Positions 34,256 to 46,395 of a stretch of DNA of 64,000 nt are shown in pieces. The translations under genes were made by a program, and so were the position numbers. The first letter of the stretch is position 1. Each line of letters opens with the position of its first letter. This DNA comes from Distichodus sexfasciatus (lineage: Eukaryota > Chordata > Actinopteri > Characiformes > Distichodontidae), in NCBI GenBank assembly GCA_032718565.1, contig JAVGVS010000111.1:688631-752630 (forward strand), given 5' to 3'. The notes under the pieces are model-generated. The model was given only the letters and a program-made list of their open reading frames with translations. It was not told the origin of the DNA and did not search any database.

Positions 34256-35560
34256 TCACAACTATAATTTTACTTACAGTTAATAATAACGACTTCAGTC
34301 CTGAAGGTTAATAGTTCGGCGATAGTACATTGGCTTCAGTCAATATCTGAATGACACCACAGACACAGAATTCAATAAAACAGTGTTTATTGACAAACAT
34401 CAATGGCAAGAAAAGTAGTCATCAACAATACAATCTGATTTCGGTTGAGTCATAGACCTAGGTGTTACATATGTGTGCGTATGTGTGTGTGTGTCTTTGA
34501 AATGCTAAGCGTGTGTGTGGCTGTGCGTGTCTGCGGCCATGAAGTTGAAGGGCGTGGTCGCGTATATACGTGTGGATATGTCTTTGAAAATTGTAAGTGT
34601 GTGATTTGCGCATGTCTGCGTCTGTGAACGTGAGGGGCGTGGTATTTATGGCCCAAAATTTAAGTACCACTAAAGATTGGAATTGATACAATCCTTTGTT
34701 CTCTCTCGAGAAGGGGGAGAACAAAGCAGCCAAATTTAGCTGCTCTTGGAGGGAGATTTGAATTGACCCCACTGTCTACACAAACTTTCACTCCACACTT
34801 AGTTATAACATAGATCTAAAATCAACCTCTGATATTAAAGCAACATTCACCGTAGTAAAATATTCTTTAACTCAGAATCATTACCGTCGACTGACCGTGT
34901 TAGTATGTGAGAAAGAGAGAAAGAAAATTAGGGGCTCGCATGCAAATGTTTGCGTGTTTTAACCACCTGGCTTAAGCAGTAAGGTTACAAGGATTATACA
35001 GTTAGACTAACTAACAGATACACTGAGAGTATTCTCATAACTTTAACTAAACACAAACACTGCCCAGATGAAACAGTCTTACTTTGAGACGAGAGCACTT
35101 TGAAGGGAGTGCGGGCCGAATGTTGCTCGCGGTGCTGAGTAGAATGAGGTTTCTGCCGTGTTGGTGAGAGTCCAGCGGTGCAGGGAGTCCGATGAGCGGA
35201 GCCTTCCGATGTCCAGGCGGGAACCTCACGAAAGCCAGCGGTCGCACGTTGCACAACTCAAAGTCTGGACTGGGAACTTGGGGTGTTCCTCCCGGGGAAT
35301 CTTGACGATTTCAGGAACGGAGAGAAATCTTGGCGGTCCGGCCGTCCACGAATCTCTGACATCAACCGCCGACTTGTAGTTGAGAACTTGGCCAGCTTAA
35401 AAGGATAAAACGTGTTTGAGCTGGAGAAGTTAGTCACGTCGCACGGGCATGTGTGCCAGACAAAGACTTTTGTTCTCCTAAAATTGATCTCTTTGTGATT
35501 TCACCTTGACAGCGAGTTCTGAGAGCGCGGAACAATGGAGTGCACTCTCTTTCAAATGTC
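34256..35560. other. Unclassified DNA, CpG-richer at 35.0-35.6 kb
   Basis: Contains a (GT)-rich stretch at 34467-34530 and two AATAAA-like hexamers on opposite strands around 34380. The CpG content and lack of coding hint at a long terminal repeat of some retroelement, but I could not find paired ends. No gene recognised. Confidence 0.4.
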
Positions 35561-35789
35561 CCTCCTTCCAGGAAGTGCGAGGTCCGTGGGTTTAGGACCC
35601 TCCCCTTGTCGTTGCAGTTGAGCGCCTGCTATATGTGTGGCATGGTACCTACACATGGAAGCAGCAACCTGCTCCATTCCATTCCACCATCAAGCATGTT
35701 CAGGAGATGGAAGAGTGTGTATGGCAAGTAATGCTTGTGGTCTAAAGGTATATGTTGTAAAGCTGCTGCGGACCACTGACTGGTCTGGC

Positions 35790-37080
35790 AACGAGAGTTG
35801 AAGCTGGGAGATCTTGTCCTGATCCTCAGCCCCACATTCACCTATAAATTTCTGGCCACCTGGCAAGGCCCATTTACCGTGGAGCAGAAAACAGGGCCAG
35901 TCAATTACAGGGTCAGCCGTCCAGGTCGACGCCAGGAAGAAAGATGAACATGAACCGTCTCAAGCAATCGATCGAGCCCTGTCCCCCTGGTGTCAGTCTG
36001 GGGGGCTGTGCATCTAGCCCCCACCCACCTGGCTGTGCATCTAGTATAGAGACCAAAATCCAACTTCAGGAGGTAAGAGAGCTCATTGTTTGGGGGGTGC
36101 GCACTTCATCACCACCTTGGACCTCACCAAGGGGTACTGGCAGCTGGCTGCTGACCCCCAGCGCTCACAAGAAGATGGCTTTCAGTTCCCCTAGTGGCCA
36201 CTGATATTATGTCAAGCTCCTGTTTGGTCTGCATGGGTCCCCAGCCACTTTCCAGCGCCTGATGGATGAGGTCCTGAGGCCGCACCGGACATACACGGCA
36301 GCCAATATACAGGGTATCATAATCCACCCAGCAAGCTGAGCACCTATGCCAGATAAGAAATGTCCTTGAGGCCCTGAGAACTGCTGGACTAACCACCAAT
36401 CCGGCCAAATGTCACCTAGGCTTATCTGAAGCATGCTACCTGGGGTATTGCATTGGAGATGGTGTGTTGTGACCCCAGCCAGAAAATTCAGGATGCTCCT
36501 CGACCCACCACAAAAACCCAGGTATGGTTTCATGGGGTACTACTGACGACAAAGGGTGCACAGAGAAAATTAGCTAGGATGAGGAGGCAGAAAACGCATT
36601 CCGGGCACTCAGGAGGCACTAAAATCAGTGCCGGTACTCTGGACCACCGACTTTACCTGACCCTCATCATTCAAACTGATGCCTCGGAGGTGATGAACAT
36701 CCGGTGCTGTACATAAGCCGTAAGCTCCTGCCAGCTGAGAAGTGTTATACTGCAGTGGAACAGGGAAGCCCTGGCCATTCGCTGGGCCATTCATGAACTG
36801 CTGTACTGCCTGATGAAGCAGGAGTTCACCCTGGTCATGGATCATTCCCTGCTCCAATGGATGGTCCGCGCCAAGGACACCAATGCCATGGTGACTTTTT
36901 GGTTTCTGGAACTACAAGATTTTCACTTTGTTGTGCACCACCACTCCGGGTTGGGTCATGCCAATGCCAATGGACTTTCCCACTGACTGGCTCTGTGGTC
37001 CAGCGGTCCTACTGCTGTCGGCTTGGCTCTAAGGGGGCCGATTCACTCACGGAGCTGCCTTGAACTCACCTTCACCTGTA
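35790..37080 (+). mobile_element. Gmr1-like Ty3/Gypsy pol remnant (IN before RT)
   Basis: From left to right on the plus strand: an integrase C-terminal segment (LKLGDLVLILSP, LATWQGPFTVEQ, GPVNYRVSRPGRR), then RT (TLDLTKGYWQLAADP, LFGLHGSPATFQRLMDEVLR in broken frames, AGLTTNPAKCHLGLS), the connection DAPRPTTKTQV, and RNase H (QTDAS, EALAIRWAIHELLYCL, DHSLLQWMVRAKDTNA, HANANGLS). Integrase lying upstream of RT is the order described for Gmr1 elements, unlike ordinary Gypsy. A segment between IN and RT is missing. Stops and frameshifts throughout; inactive. Confidence 0.82.
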
Positions 37081-37310
37081 CTGCACCATGACTTTCTCTT
37101 GGACGACTTTCACGTGACAGAGTCCCCCCCACACACACTTTTCAATAAAGGGACTGCCTCTACCTCATGTTAAACCTGCCGTTTGTGTTTGCGCATTTAT
37201 TCCACGCAATCCCCCTGTGAGAACCCACTGTGTGTGTGTGCAAATATCATAACAGTCATATCATAAGTGTTGAGAGGGAAAAACAATTCATAATATGTGC
37301 AAGTAATGGC
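37081..37310 (+). other. 3' non-coding end of the Gmr1-like remnant
   Basis: Follows the RNase H remnant. Contains TTCAATAAAGGG (poly(A)-signal-like, about 37140) and a GTGTGTG tract. Probably the 3' LTR, but no paired LTR was found. Confidence 0.4.
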
Positions 37311-37319
37311 ATGTGCAGT

Positions 37320-38039
37320 ACTTAGGGATGCACCGATACCGACACCGGTATCGGTACCGATACCACCCCCTGTGCAGTTACTCGTACTCGGAACAAAATT
37401 CCCCGATATCTACTACCGATACCACATGTGGAAGATATGATGTAGTTATGTTTATCGCCACGCGGAGGCAGTGTAAATGCCACAACACTTGCCAAATAAA
37501 CTGTAAACTGTGCAGAGATAAAAATGTCAGCCGTCTGGAGGTACTTTAAAATAAATGATAATGACAGCAGCAAAGCAGACTAATATTTTATTATTTTAAT
37601 ATTTAATATTTAATTTAATTGTTGTTGCTTTTTTATGTTTTGGTACATATAGGACAAATAAATGGACAAAAAATTTGTATCATTTATTTTTTTTAATGAC
37701 ATAATAAGGCTCAATTTTTAGGACTTTAATTTTTATTTTGGTTTTTGAAAGTGTTTTTTTGAGTTTGGACTATCGTATTTCCCTAACGATAGGCCGCGGC
37801 TTATACATTAATTTTACAAACCTGCATTCGCTAAAAGTATAATTAAGTGCACAAAAAAGACAACATACCCAAATGATTAATTGAATTTAAATGTAAATTA
37901 TCCTGTCTTTAAAGCAGGGCACAACGCCTGTATCATGTCCAGCACTGCAAAAGAACCAACCCACCTGCCCTAGGGAAGGGTGGAGGACAATGAAATTTTT
38001 AAAATCATGGGGTCAGCCGGTGCTGTCGTATAACCACAA
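37320..38039. other. Old hAT-like pieces, unassigned
   Basis: Starts with TTAGGGATGCACCGATACC, a common hAT end in fish, followed by GGTATCGG variants. A matching right end was not found. The rest is AT-rich with no gene. Confidence 0.5.
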
Positions 38040-38420
38040 AAGGCAGTTTTTTTGGAGGGCATTTTTATATGAGGTATAGGGGTATAGTTCCTCTTTATTC
38101 AAGAAAGTATTCTTTTATGACCTCAACGCATAGCCAACACAGCTCAATAGGGTTCATATCCGGAAAGTGTGCTGGCTGCTCCATTACAGTCAGAATTCTG
38201 GCTGACTGCTTATTCTTTAAATATTGCTGACACTATTGGGTCATTATCCTGTAGGATGGAATGTGTGTTGCAAAATCTTGTGATAGCTTTCTTTCCTCAA
38301 GGTCCCTTTCACTCGGTACAAATCTCCTATTTTGCCCTTCACCTCCAAAGCACCTCCAGACCATCCATCTTGTGGGAGATGCTCAAAGGTGTTTTTTCAA
38401 TAAAATCAAAGTTAGAAGAA
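38040..38420 (-). pseudogene. Tc1/mariner transposase remnant
   Basis: Minus-strand translation includes VWRCFGGEGQN, then TVMEQPAHFPDMNPIELCWL and VIKEYF, the catalytic-domain end of Tc1-like transposases (DxNPIE segment). Frames are broken; no TIRs paired. Confidence 0.75.
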
Positions 38421-39600
38421 CACGTTCATCATTTCCATTAAAATTATTATTTCTAACTCTGACAATGTCTGTATATCCTGCTAATATGATATACTTCCTA
38501 ATTTTTCCTATAGACTAATTTCATGTGTGTTTACAAATAAAAAAGCAAGAAAAATTTCAAGTAATCCCAAACTGTAGCGTACATGCCAATTTACTGACTG
38601 GACTTGAGTACAAATGTAGACAATTGTCCTCCAGTAAATCTTTGTGTGATAATGCCTACTATTATGGTATATTTAGAAAGATTGTTTCTAAACGTATTGC
38701 ACCTTCATTGCAACGAACCAGCTGAAGCAGCGTCTAGTGTTAAGAGTCCTGAGTAGCTGTCCACTTTTATTTTAGGGAACAGGTGAGTAGCATCATTATT
38801 TTGATGCATCTCTGTTTTTATTTTTTATTAGCTTATTTGTTTAAGACCTACTGGTGGCACAGAATAGTGCAAGAGATCTATACCTTATTGGTGAGATGTA
38901 TGCAAATCTATAATATGTTTGACGATGGCATGAGCCTAGGGGTGGGGAAAAGAAAGAAAATGGGTGTGTCTAAGGTAAAGAAGTGTGTATAAAGTTCGAA
39001 CCCTGAAACCAGTCTGGGTAGATCCCTCAGTTGGTAAGGGCATTGTTATATTGGATTGTAATTAAGTTTGTTTGCCCACTATAATTTTCTGCTCTTTGAG
39101 TTTTTAGTCGTTTAATCTGAAGAATCCTCCCCAAAACTATCTACTGGTACTTTTGTCAAACCAAAATAATATATCAAATGTACAGTATGTAAATTGCCAA
39201 TTTCCGTGGTTCTGTGTGGAATAATGATAGATTTGAGCTCTTTATGAAAGTTTAACAGGGCTGTCAATATTTATGTGAGTTATCATTACAGTCTAGCGAA
39301 TGTCAAAAGACATGTAAGTGTTTTTAATTGGGGGGGTTAACATGTACACTGACATTTTAATTACTATCTTTTATGGTGCACTGCAACACGGGATTAAAAA
39401 ACTGTTCATTTAGATGGTTACAATGGAAAAAATATTTACACTGACGGAAAAAATGTTGCTATTAAAAAACTGGTAACAATAGATGATGAAGTAAGCTGGC
39501 CTAAGTAATTTCAAGCCCTTACATTCATGTTGTTAAACTCACATTGCAAAGGACATGTGTAAAAACTAGTAGGTACCAGCCACTGGCCTGCCTTCATTCT
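38421..39600. other. Intergenic DNA, nothing recognised
   Basis: AT-rich with scattered short open frames lacking domain motifs. I see no repeat ends that pair. Confidence 0.45.
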
Positions 39601-39617
39601 CTTCATGCTCAATGTTC

Positions 39618-39711
39618 AATGCATCAATGAGCCTTGGTCCTGGTTCACCAGGACCAAGGCTCCATGATGCATTGGTCCTTGTGAACCAGGACCAAGGCTC
39701 ATTGATGCATT
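39618..39711. repeat. 31-bp perfect inverted repeat with nested half-copies
   Basis: 39618-39648 and 39681-39711 are exact reverse complements (core GAGCCTTGGTCCTGG). The 32-bp spacer itself holds another copy of the arm (CAGGACCAAGGCTC then ATGATGCATT), so alternative hairpins are possible. GGTCCTTGGTCCTTGG follows as a short direct repeat. Confidence 0.95.
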
Positions 39712-40151
39712 GGTCCTTGGTCCTTGGTCCTGGTCCACCAGTTTTCCTGCTTTGGACCACTTCTAGCAGGTTCTGACCACTGGAGACTGGGAACATTTAA
39801 CAAGAGCTGCAGTTTTGGAGATGTTTTGACCCAGTTGTTTAGCCATGGGCAATGAATAATAATTGAAAACTTCGTTCAAATACATGTGCATTTTGTGATG
39901 ACTTTTGTCAAAGTGAACGTTATCGTCATCTTAGCTACATACAGGCATAAATAGAGGCAAGACGACGTGGCTCCAGTTTTTAAGAGTATTTGATCTTTTG
40001 TCTGATATAAACCTGATGATGGACTAAATTATGTTTAATGGACACTTTATTCTCTGTATTTCCACACACAAACAGTTCTCACAGTCAAAGCACACTACAG
40101 TTATGTTCAAATATTGACTGAACATTTAATTTCATTTTTCATGATAAATAT

Positions 40152-41094
40152 CAGGGATGCAAGATATGGGAATTATAGATTGATACCTATATACAATGTT
40201 TTATGCTTATTTCTGCCGATGCCAATAAACACATTTGTAATTTAGAGAAATTACATACCACTGTTCTTTTTTAGTTTTTAATCAGAGGTCTTCAAACACA
40301 TAAAATATAAAGATTAATAAAATTAACAAATTATCAAAATTCTGAGCATACTAGGGAACTGCCTTGGACCTCTTTTGTTGTTTGCACAGTTTTATGCTTC
40401 TAACAACTAACTTATGAACAAAATGTTCACTTGATGCCAGTTGCTGTTGTAACAAAGTAAACAATATTATTATTTTGACCTGTCATTGCTCATAATGTTA
40501 TGACCCTGCCTTCATGTTTGCCCTCGACTTGGCACTGCATTAGAACTATGCCACATATAGTTGCAGAGGTGAATCACGGAGCCCCTTTATAGTTGCCAGA
40601 AGTAAGCAGCAAATACAGATCTTTTAGGATACACCTTTAAAGAGCAAGACATTGAAATAATCAGATTGCACATTATGTGCACCTCATGTTAATTAGAACA
40701 TATTAGAGGTGTAATCTCTGCACTTAAATTAATTAGACTATTAGACAATTAGACTAGGACATTGGTTGAAGTTAGCAACAAATAACATAAACTACAAACA
40801 GCTGATTAATTAAAAATTCAATTTTCTTATTTAGAGATTTATAGAAAAAGCCTTCAAAAATGTCTTAAGGGAAAATAAATATTAATTAAATGTAATATTG
40901 ATAAATTGTATACATTTTACTGTATTGCTATCCCATGTAGTGCATAAGAGCTACCTTGATGATGTACAATAAATGTGTCATCAAATACCGGCTGAAAATA
41001 TCAGGCAAATCTAAGCATAGGTCTGATGCTGATGACTTAAAAAAGCAATTATCTGCCGATTCCAATACAATTCTGATATCATTGTGCATCCCTA
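40152..41094. mobile_element. hAT-like element with exact 8-bp duplication
   Basis: Left end CAGGGATGCA, right end TGCATCCCTA, flanked on both sides by ATAAATAT. 943 bp, AT-rich, no readable transposase. It lies about 100 bp past the avil stop codon. Confidence 0.88.
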
Positions 41095-41196
41095 ATAAAT
41101 ATTCTACATTTACCTAGGCTTATCCTTACTTGTTAGTGCATCAGGCACTATGCATCCTAGTAAACAAAACTGGCAAAGTAACAAAAATGCTAAATT

Positions 41197-41310
41197 TCAA
41201 AACAACCCATGTTTCTTTTTGATGCTCCATTGTTTCCATAGTGGCAAGATGCAAAACTGGTCCTTGGATATTCCAAATATTATCTCGAAATCTGCATCAG
41301 AGAGATGTTT
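41197..41310 (-). CDS. avil: avil last exon: villin headpiece C-terminal half
   Basis: Acceptor CTCTTACAG. Encodes KHLSDADFEIIFGISKDQF, ILPLWKQWSI and KKKHGLF, then TGA at 41199-41197. This is the compact three-helix headpiece subdomain. The hydrophobic-cap Trp (in PLWKQ) and the terminal Leu-Phe are kept. Confidence 0.95.
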   Translation of the reverse strand, partial: KHLSDADFEIIFGISKDQFCILPLWKQWSIKKKHGLF

Positions 41311-44300
41311 CTGTAAGAGAGAAAAGTGTCATTTTAAATGCTATAAAAATAATTTTATGATACAAAAATTCATCTGTTAAGGTTATGGTCCTCTGGAGCA
41401 GCATTCGTATCTCCCTTACGTGACCTTTACTGGTAGGTTTGTCTTAAGCCTTAAGCCTTGGCATTGTTGTGAACACTGTTAAACACGTTAGTACTTATTA
41501 GCAAAAGCCTTCATTTTTATAGCTTAATACAATATATATTCTTACAAAATTGTAGTTAAATTTATTAAATAAGTATCACTTGTAGTAATCTGTATAATTT
41601 ATTAGATATAAATATTTTGAAAACAGTGCCAAATGACAAGTAACCCTTTAAATTTGTCTGCAGAAAAAAGCAGCTATGTGATAGTTTACTTAAGAAGGTA
41701 GGAAAGTGCAATTTTGTTTTTTGCTTGAGCACCTGCCCACAATACAAGGATACTCAGTATAACTTTGTATAGTTGAACAAATTAGTTAACACTACAGATC
41801 CAGACACCAAAGTGATGCTATTAAGGAAATGTATATACTTCTAGATTATAGAAAATATTTGTAAGATTAATTTGAAGATACATTTCATTCTGTAACCCAC
41901 CTCCCTCTGTGAGGGGTCCACACCTTCTGGCAGATCCTCAGCAGCTTTGTTAACCAGCTCCTCAGGGGGATAAGGCAAATAGGTCTTCTCCTCAGTCAAC
42001 TGTTTATCACTTACACCCTATCAGGAGGATAAATATTATTTCATCAAGTTAGTCATTTTTTATATCTGTTCTGTTTTTTGTACCAATAAAATAAAATTTT
42101 CAAATGTAAAAGATCATACAGATGTAACTTTTGCCACAGTGGTAATCTTGCCAAGTTCCTCCTTCAGCTGCTCATAGGTCTTTCCAGACTGTTAAAGGAT
42201 AAATATAATTTTTTTGCAAACAGATGCCCATATGAAAACATGTGGATTATTATACAATATAAGCTATTCAATCCATAATTATGGTGCATATGTACAACTA
42301 TTAAAAGCAAACTCACACTCCATTTTGTGGGATCCCAAAAAGTGAACCAGCCTCTAAAAGTCGGGGGTTCAAAACCTTGCTTTACAAGCACAATAGGTGT
42401 GTCACAGTCCCGAGCCCCTGGATGCGTCCGCAGGTATTCCTGGCATGTGACCACAGACTCCCTACGTTCGGTTTCATTTGCTTGATTTCCTATCCAAAGG
42501 AATATCTAAAAACAAAGTGTGACACTTGATGTTTCATGGACATGTGGTTTGCTTTGGTTTCATATAGAAATAATTTTTCAGACAGCATCTTAGGATATTA
42601 TAAGAAAACATCTTTTTAAGAAAACACTGTAGTCTGGGTAAATGTGAGATAAAAAAAAAACATCTACCTGATCCCAGGTGTCCAAAAGCATTACATCATC
42701 CTCATTGAGATCATCCTGTGTGAACTGGGGTACCTCAGTAACAATGAATTGACCTGTTTTATTGGAGCACTCAAAAAGGCGGGGTTGGTGATCCAGAACA
42801 ACTTGTTGTAACCTTTAAAGAGAAAGGAAATCAGTAAAATAAATAAACAGGCCTAAAGAGCACCAGATGGATGAGAGTAAACAATCAAGATTATAGACAG
42901 ATTTGTTTAGTAGCTACCTTTTGTCATTTGAATATGGAGTTTTCCCTCCCAGAATGTCCCAGAATTCAATAGGTTCCTGTCCCTCTGCCATAATTTCCTC
43001 AGAACATGCGCCCTGGCCTAGAAAAGCACTTACTTCTTTAGCCATGGCTCTTTCATCCCCATTTGAGCCCTGTGTCAACAAAAAAAGAAAGTGATAAGAA
43101 ACTTAGGAGGACCACAACCTGTAGACATAATATAATATTTTTCAAAAATGTAATTGTGTGATCAACACATTGTATAATATGTGGGTTTGTGTGTTATGCT
43201 TAAATTAAACAAATAAATGTAATCTCAAAAATTGAATATTCAAAACATACATTTTTTGACTGCCATTTGCCTTTTTTATTGGAAAACACATGCAATTTTG
43301 GAAATTACTGAAACCAGACCGCGACACGAAACCTACTTACCTTACCATACCACAAATAGATGCCACCTTGGGTCCTCAGCAAAAAGACATCATTGGAGTT
43401 AAGACAAGCTGCTAGTGCTGGTACCTCTACAGCTTTCGTGTTGGATGAATCTGAGCCACTAATTTGAAAAAGACGGACTGGGGGATCTGAATCTGAGACC
43501 CCTTTCCTAGAAGTACCACCCTAAGAATGAACAAACAAAAAAACAAAAAAAAAACCTACTGTCATTGTTGTTATGCAGTTCACTAATGGTTTTTAACTTA
43601 TCTTTTTTGTCTTTGTTTTATGTGCAACTGGTTGTTTGTCACAGTAAGATTCAGGTGGTCAAAGAAATATGATGAAAAAAAGTGAAAGTGAGTGATTATT
43701 TGTCATTGTGAATATACCACAGCACAGCACACAGTGCACCACAACGAAATGTGACTTCTGCATTTGACCCATCCGTGAAGGAGCAGTGGGCAGCTAACAA
43801 GAGCAGCGCCCGGGGAGCAGTGCTTGGGGACGGTACCTTGCTCATGAGTACCTCAGTGGTACTTTTACCGGTCCTGGATTCGAACCTATGACCTTTTGAT
43901 CACCGGGCGAACACCCTACCATTGCCAGGTGTAGTTTTTCTATTAGACTGTTTTTTTAATAGACCGTCTGTTTTTAGAACTTCATATTCAACTGCTGCTA
44001 ATCATATGCACAGTCAATGCAAAAAGATAACTCCAGGAACAAAATTGTAGTTTCAAATTCTGCATGTAACTATACATGTAACTATGCATGTCTCTTTTGT
44101 ACCTCTACCTTTACAGTTTTTATATTTTACATTCTATGTATATATTTTTTGAGCTGGCAGGGGGCCAGAGAGAATTACTGCCTGCGACATTGTCTTGGCT
44201 AGGTCACACACCTCTTTAAAATAACTGTCTGAGCTAGACGTCGTTGGTGCCGATATGAACGACTGTCTTGGAATATCTACATGTATTTCTGGCCAGCACC

Positions 44301-46347
44301 TTAAGACTGGCCCTGATGTCCAGCACTCTGCGTCCCGGTAAACAATTTACCTCACCTGCTAAGGGTCTAGCTATTTTCACGTGCTGTAGGATTGAATCAC
44401 CTATCACCAGAGCAGCTTCAACAGGCATCTCAGTGGGTGTTTCACTGAGCGGGCAAACCTGTTCAACATGCTGATAGATGGAGAGCGGTGCTCGGGAGTA
44501 GCCTTTGCTGAAGCACGGGTTCTCCATCTATGTCGCCAAGTCATCACCCACTCACCCTGCTGTGGGGGCACTAATGCCGGAATTTGGGGTGTAACTCTAA
44601 GTCTAAAGGCCTCAGACTCCCTGACTGTGAACCTGCAGCTAACAGGCTACCTGGTGACTGTGCTAACATCTGAAGGCGCGTCTCTAGTTCTATAATCTTC
44701 TCTGTCAGAGCTTCTACCATCTTACACCTTATACAGATACAGTTATCAATATTTCAGCTATCACTGCTGGAGGAACTAAGGCTAAACATTTCTGCACTCG
44801 CTACAAAACACAAGATCAAGCAGGTTATAACTGCTGATTATATGGTTTGAATCACTTAGCGTAGGGGTAAATATGAAGAAGAGTTACTGTACGTGTCTGG
44901 GCAGAAGGAGCCCTATAAGCTTGGCAAATCCCTTGCGGAGAATTTTCAAATGCCGCGCCAACCAAAGTCTAATAGATCGTTAGTCTCTTCAATTTAAAAC
45001 TTCATAGTAAAGATTGGTAAAATATAAATGCAATTTAAATTTGAAGAAGAGTTTTGGACGCCAACCAGCGTGGCTCCACCAAGATGCAGAAACCGACAGC
45101 CAACCCATGATCCAACGGGATTATCAGCTCACACCCCACACATACAGAGGCTTGATGAATGCAAGCAACAGAGAGGGTAGATGCAAAGCATGGGTCTCAG
45201 CCTAGTTTGCGGAGGAATCTTAATGACAACGCTGAACAGAAAGTAGCTAAGGTTTGTCAAAAATTTCGCTAGATTTGTTGCTAGACGTTTTTTGGAAAAA
45301 AGCTACTTGAGGGGTCTGAAAAGTCGCTAGACACAGTCACTAAGTTGACAACAGTGGCTTAATCGCGTGGTTTATTTGTAAATACCATCCACTAAAAATG
45401 GTAGGTGTCTAAGACTAGGGATCTACTTCGATTCATCATTTCAATGATTGACTGATATATAGAATCAATTGAAAATGAAAACACTGATCAAACATTGTAC
45501 ATATTGTATAATCTATAACCAAGCAAACACAGAAATGCCAACTAATTCTATCACAACTAGTCTAGCTATCACAACGCCTAAAAACTTTTTCGGGAGTGTT
45601 AGCAGTTACCTACATTGACTCACTTTCAGCCCCTTTTTCTATGGAAAGATCCAAAGCCCACATCGAATTCCTGAATATATTCAATTACTGAATAAACTGT
45701 CTCTCATCTGGCAAATAAATCAGCTCTCTAGAAACTTTCTGGATTGGAGGATTTTTTTGTTCACTGTTAGTAATGGCTCCTTAATTATTGTCTTTTGATG
45801 AAATTTAAAAATAACAATTGCAATTAGGGGCTTGTGCGAAAAAAAGTAACAACAGTACATTAGTTTATGTGAAAAATTTCCATCCTTTGGTATACAGTAC
45901 TGTGCAAAAGTTTTAGGCAGGTATGAAAAAATGCTGTTAACAAAGAATGCTTTCAAAAATGGAAGTGTTAATCATTTGTGTTCATCAATCAACAAAATGC
46001 AGTGAATGAACAAAAGAAAAATCTAAATCAAATCAATATTTGGTGTGACCACCCTTTGCCTTCAAAACAGCATCAATTCTTCTAGGTACACTTGCACACA
46101 GTTTTTGAAGGAACTCGGCTGGTAGGTTGTTCCAAACATCTTGCAGAACTAACCACAGATCATTAATCCTATAATCCTACAAAATAATATAATGACTACA
46201 AAATAATATGATGACTATAATCCTACAAAATCCCTGACTTTGTGCAAGTGTACCTATAAGAATTGATGCTGGTTTGAAGGCAAAAGGTAGTAACACCAAA
46301 TATTGATTTGATTTAGATTTTTCTTTCGTTCGTTCACTTTGCATTTT

Positions 46348-46395
<48 letters not shown>

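Noticed and set aside
34445..34772. Open frames with Cys/Val or His/Thr repeats
   Set aside because: They translate a GT-rich simple repeat.
36124..36533. Minus-strand frames of 94 and 108 codons
   Set aside because: Antisense to the Gypsy RT remnant.
41150..41380. 76-codon plus-strand frame over the last avil exon
   Set aside because: Antisense to the headpiece exon, which is supported by phase and motif.
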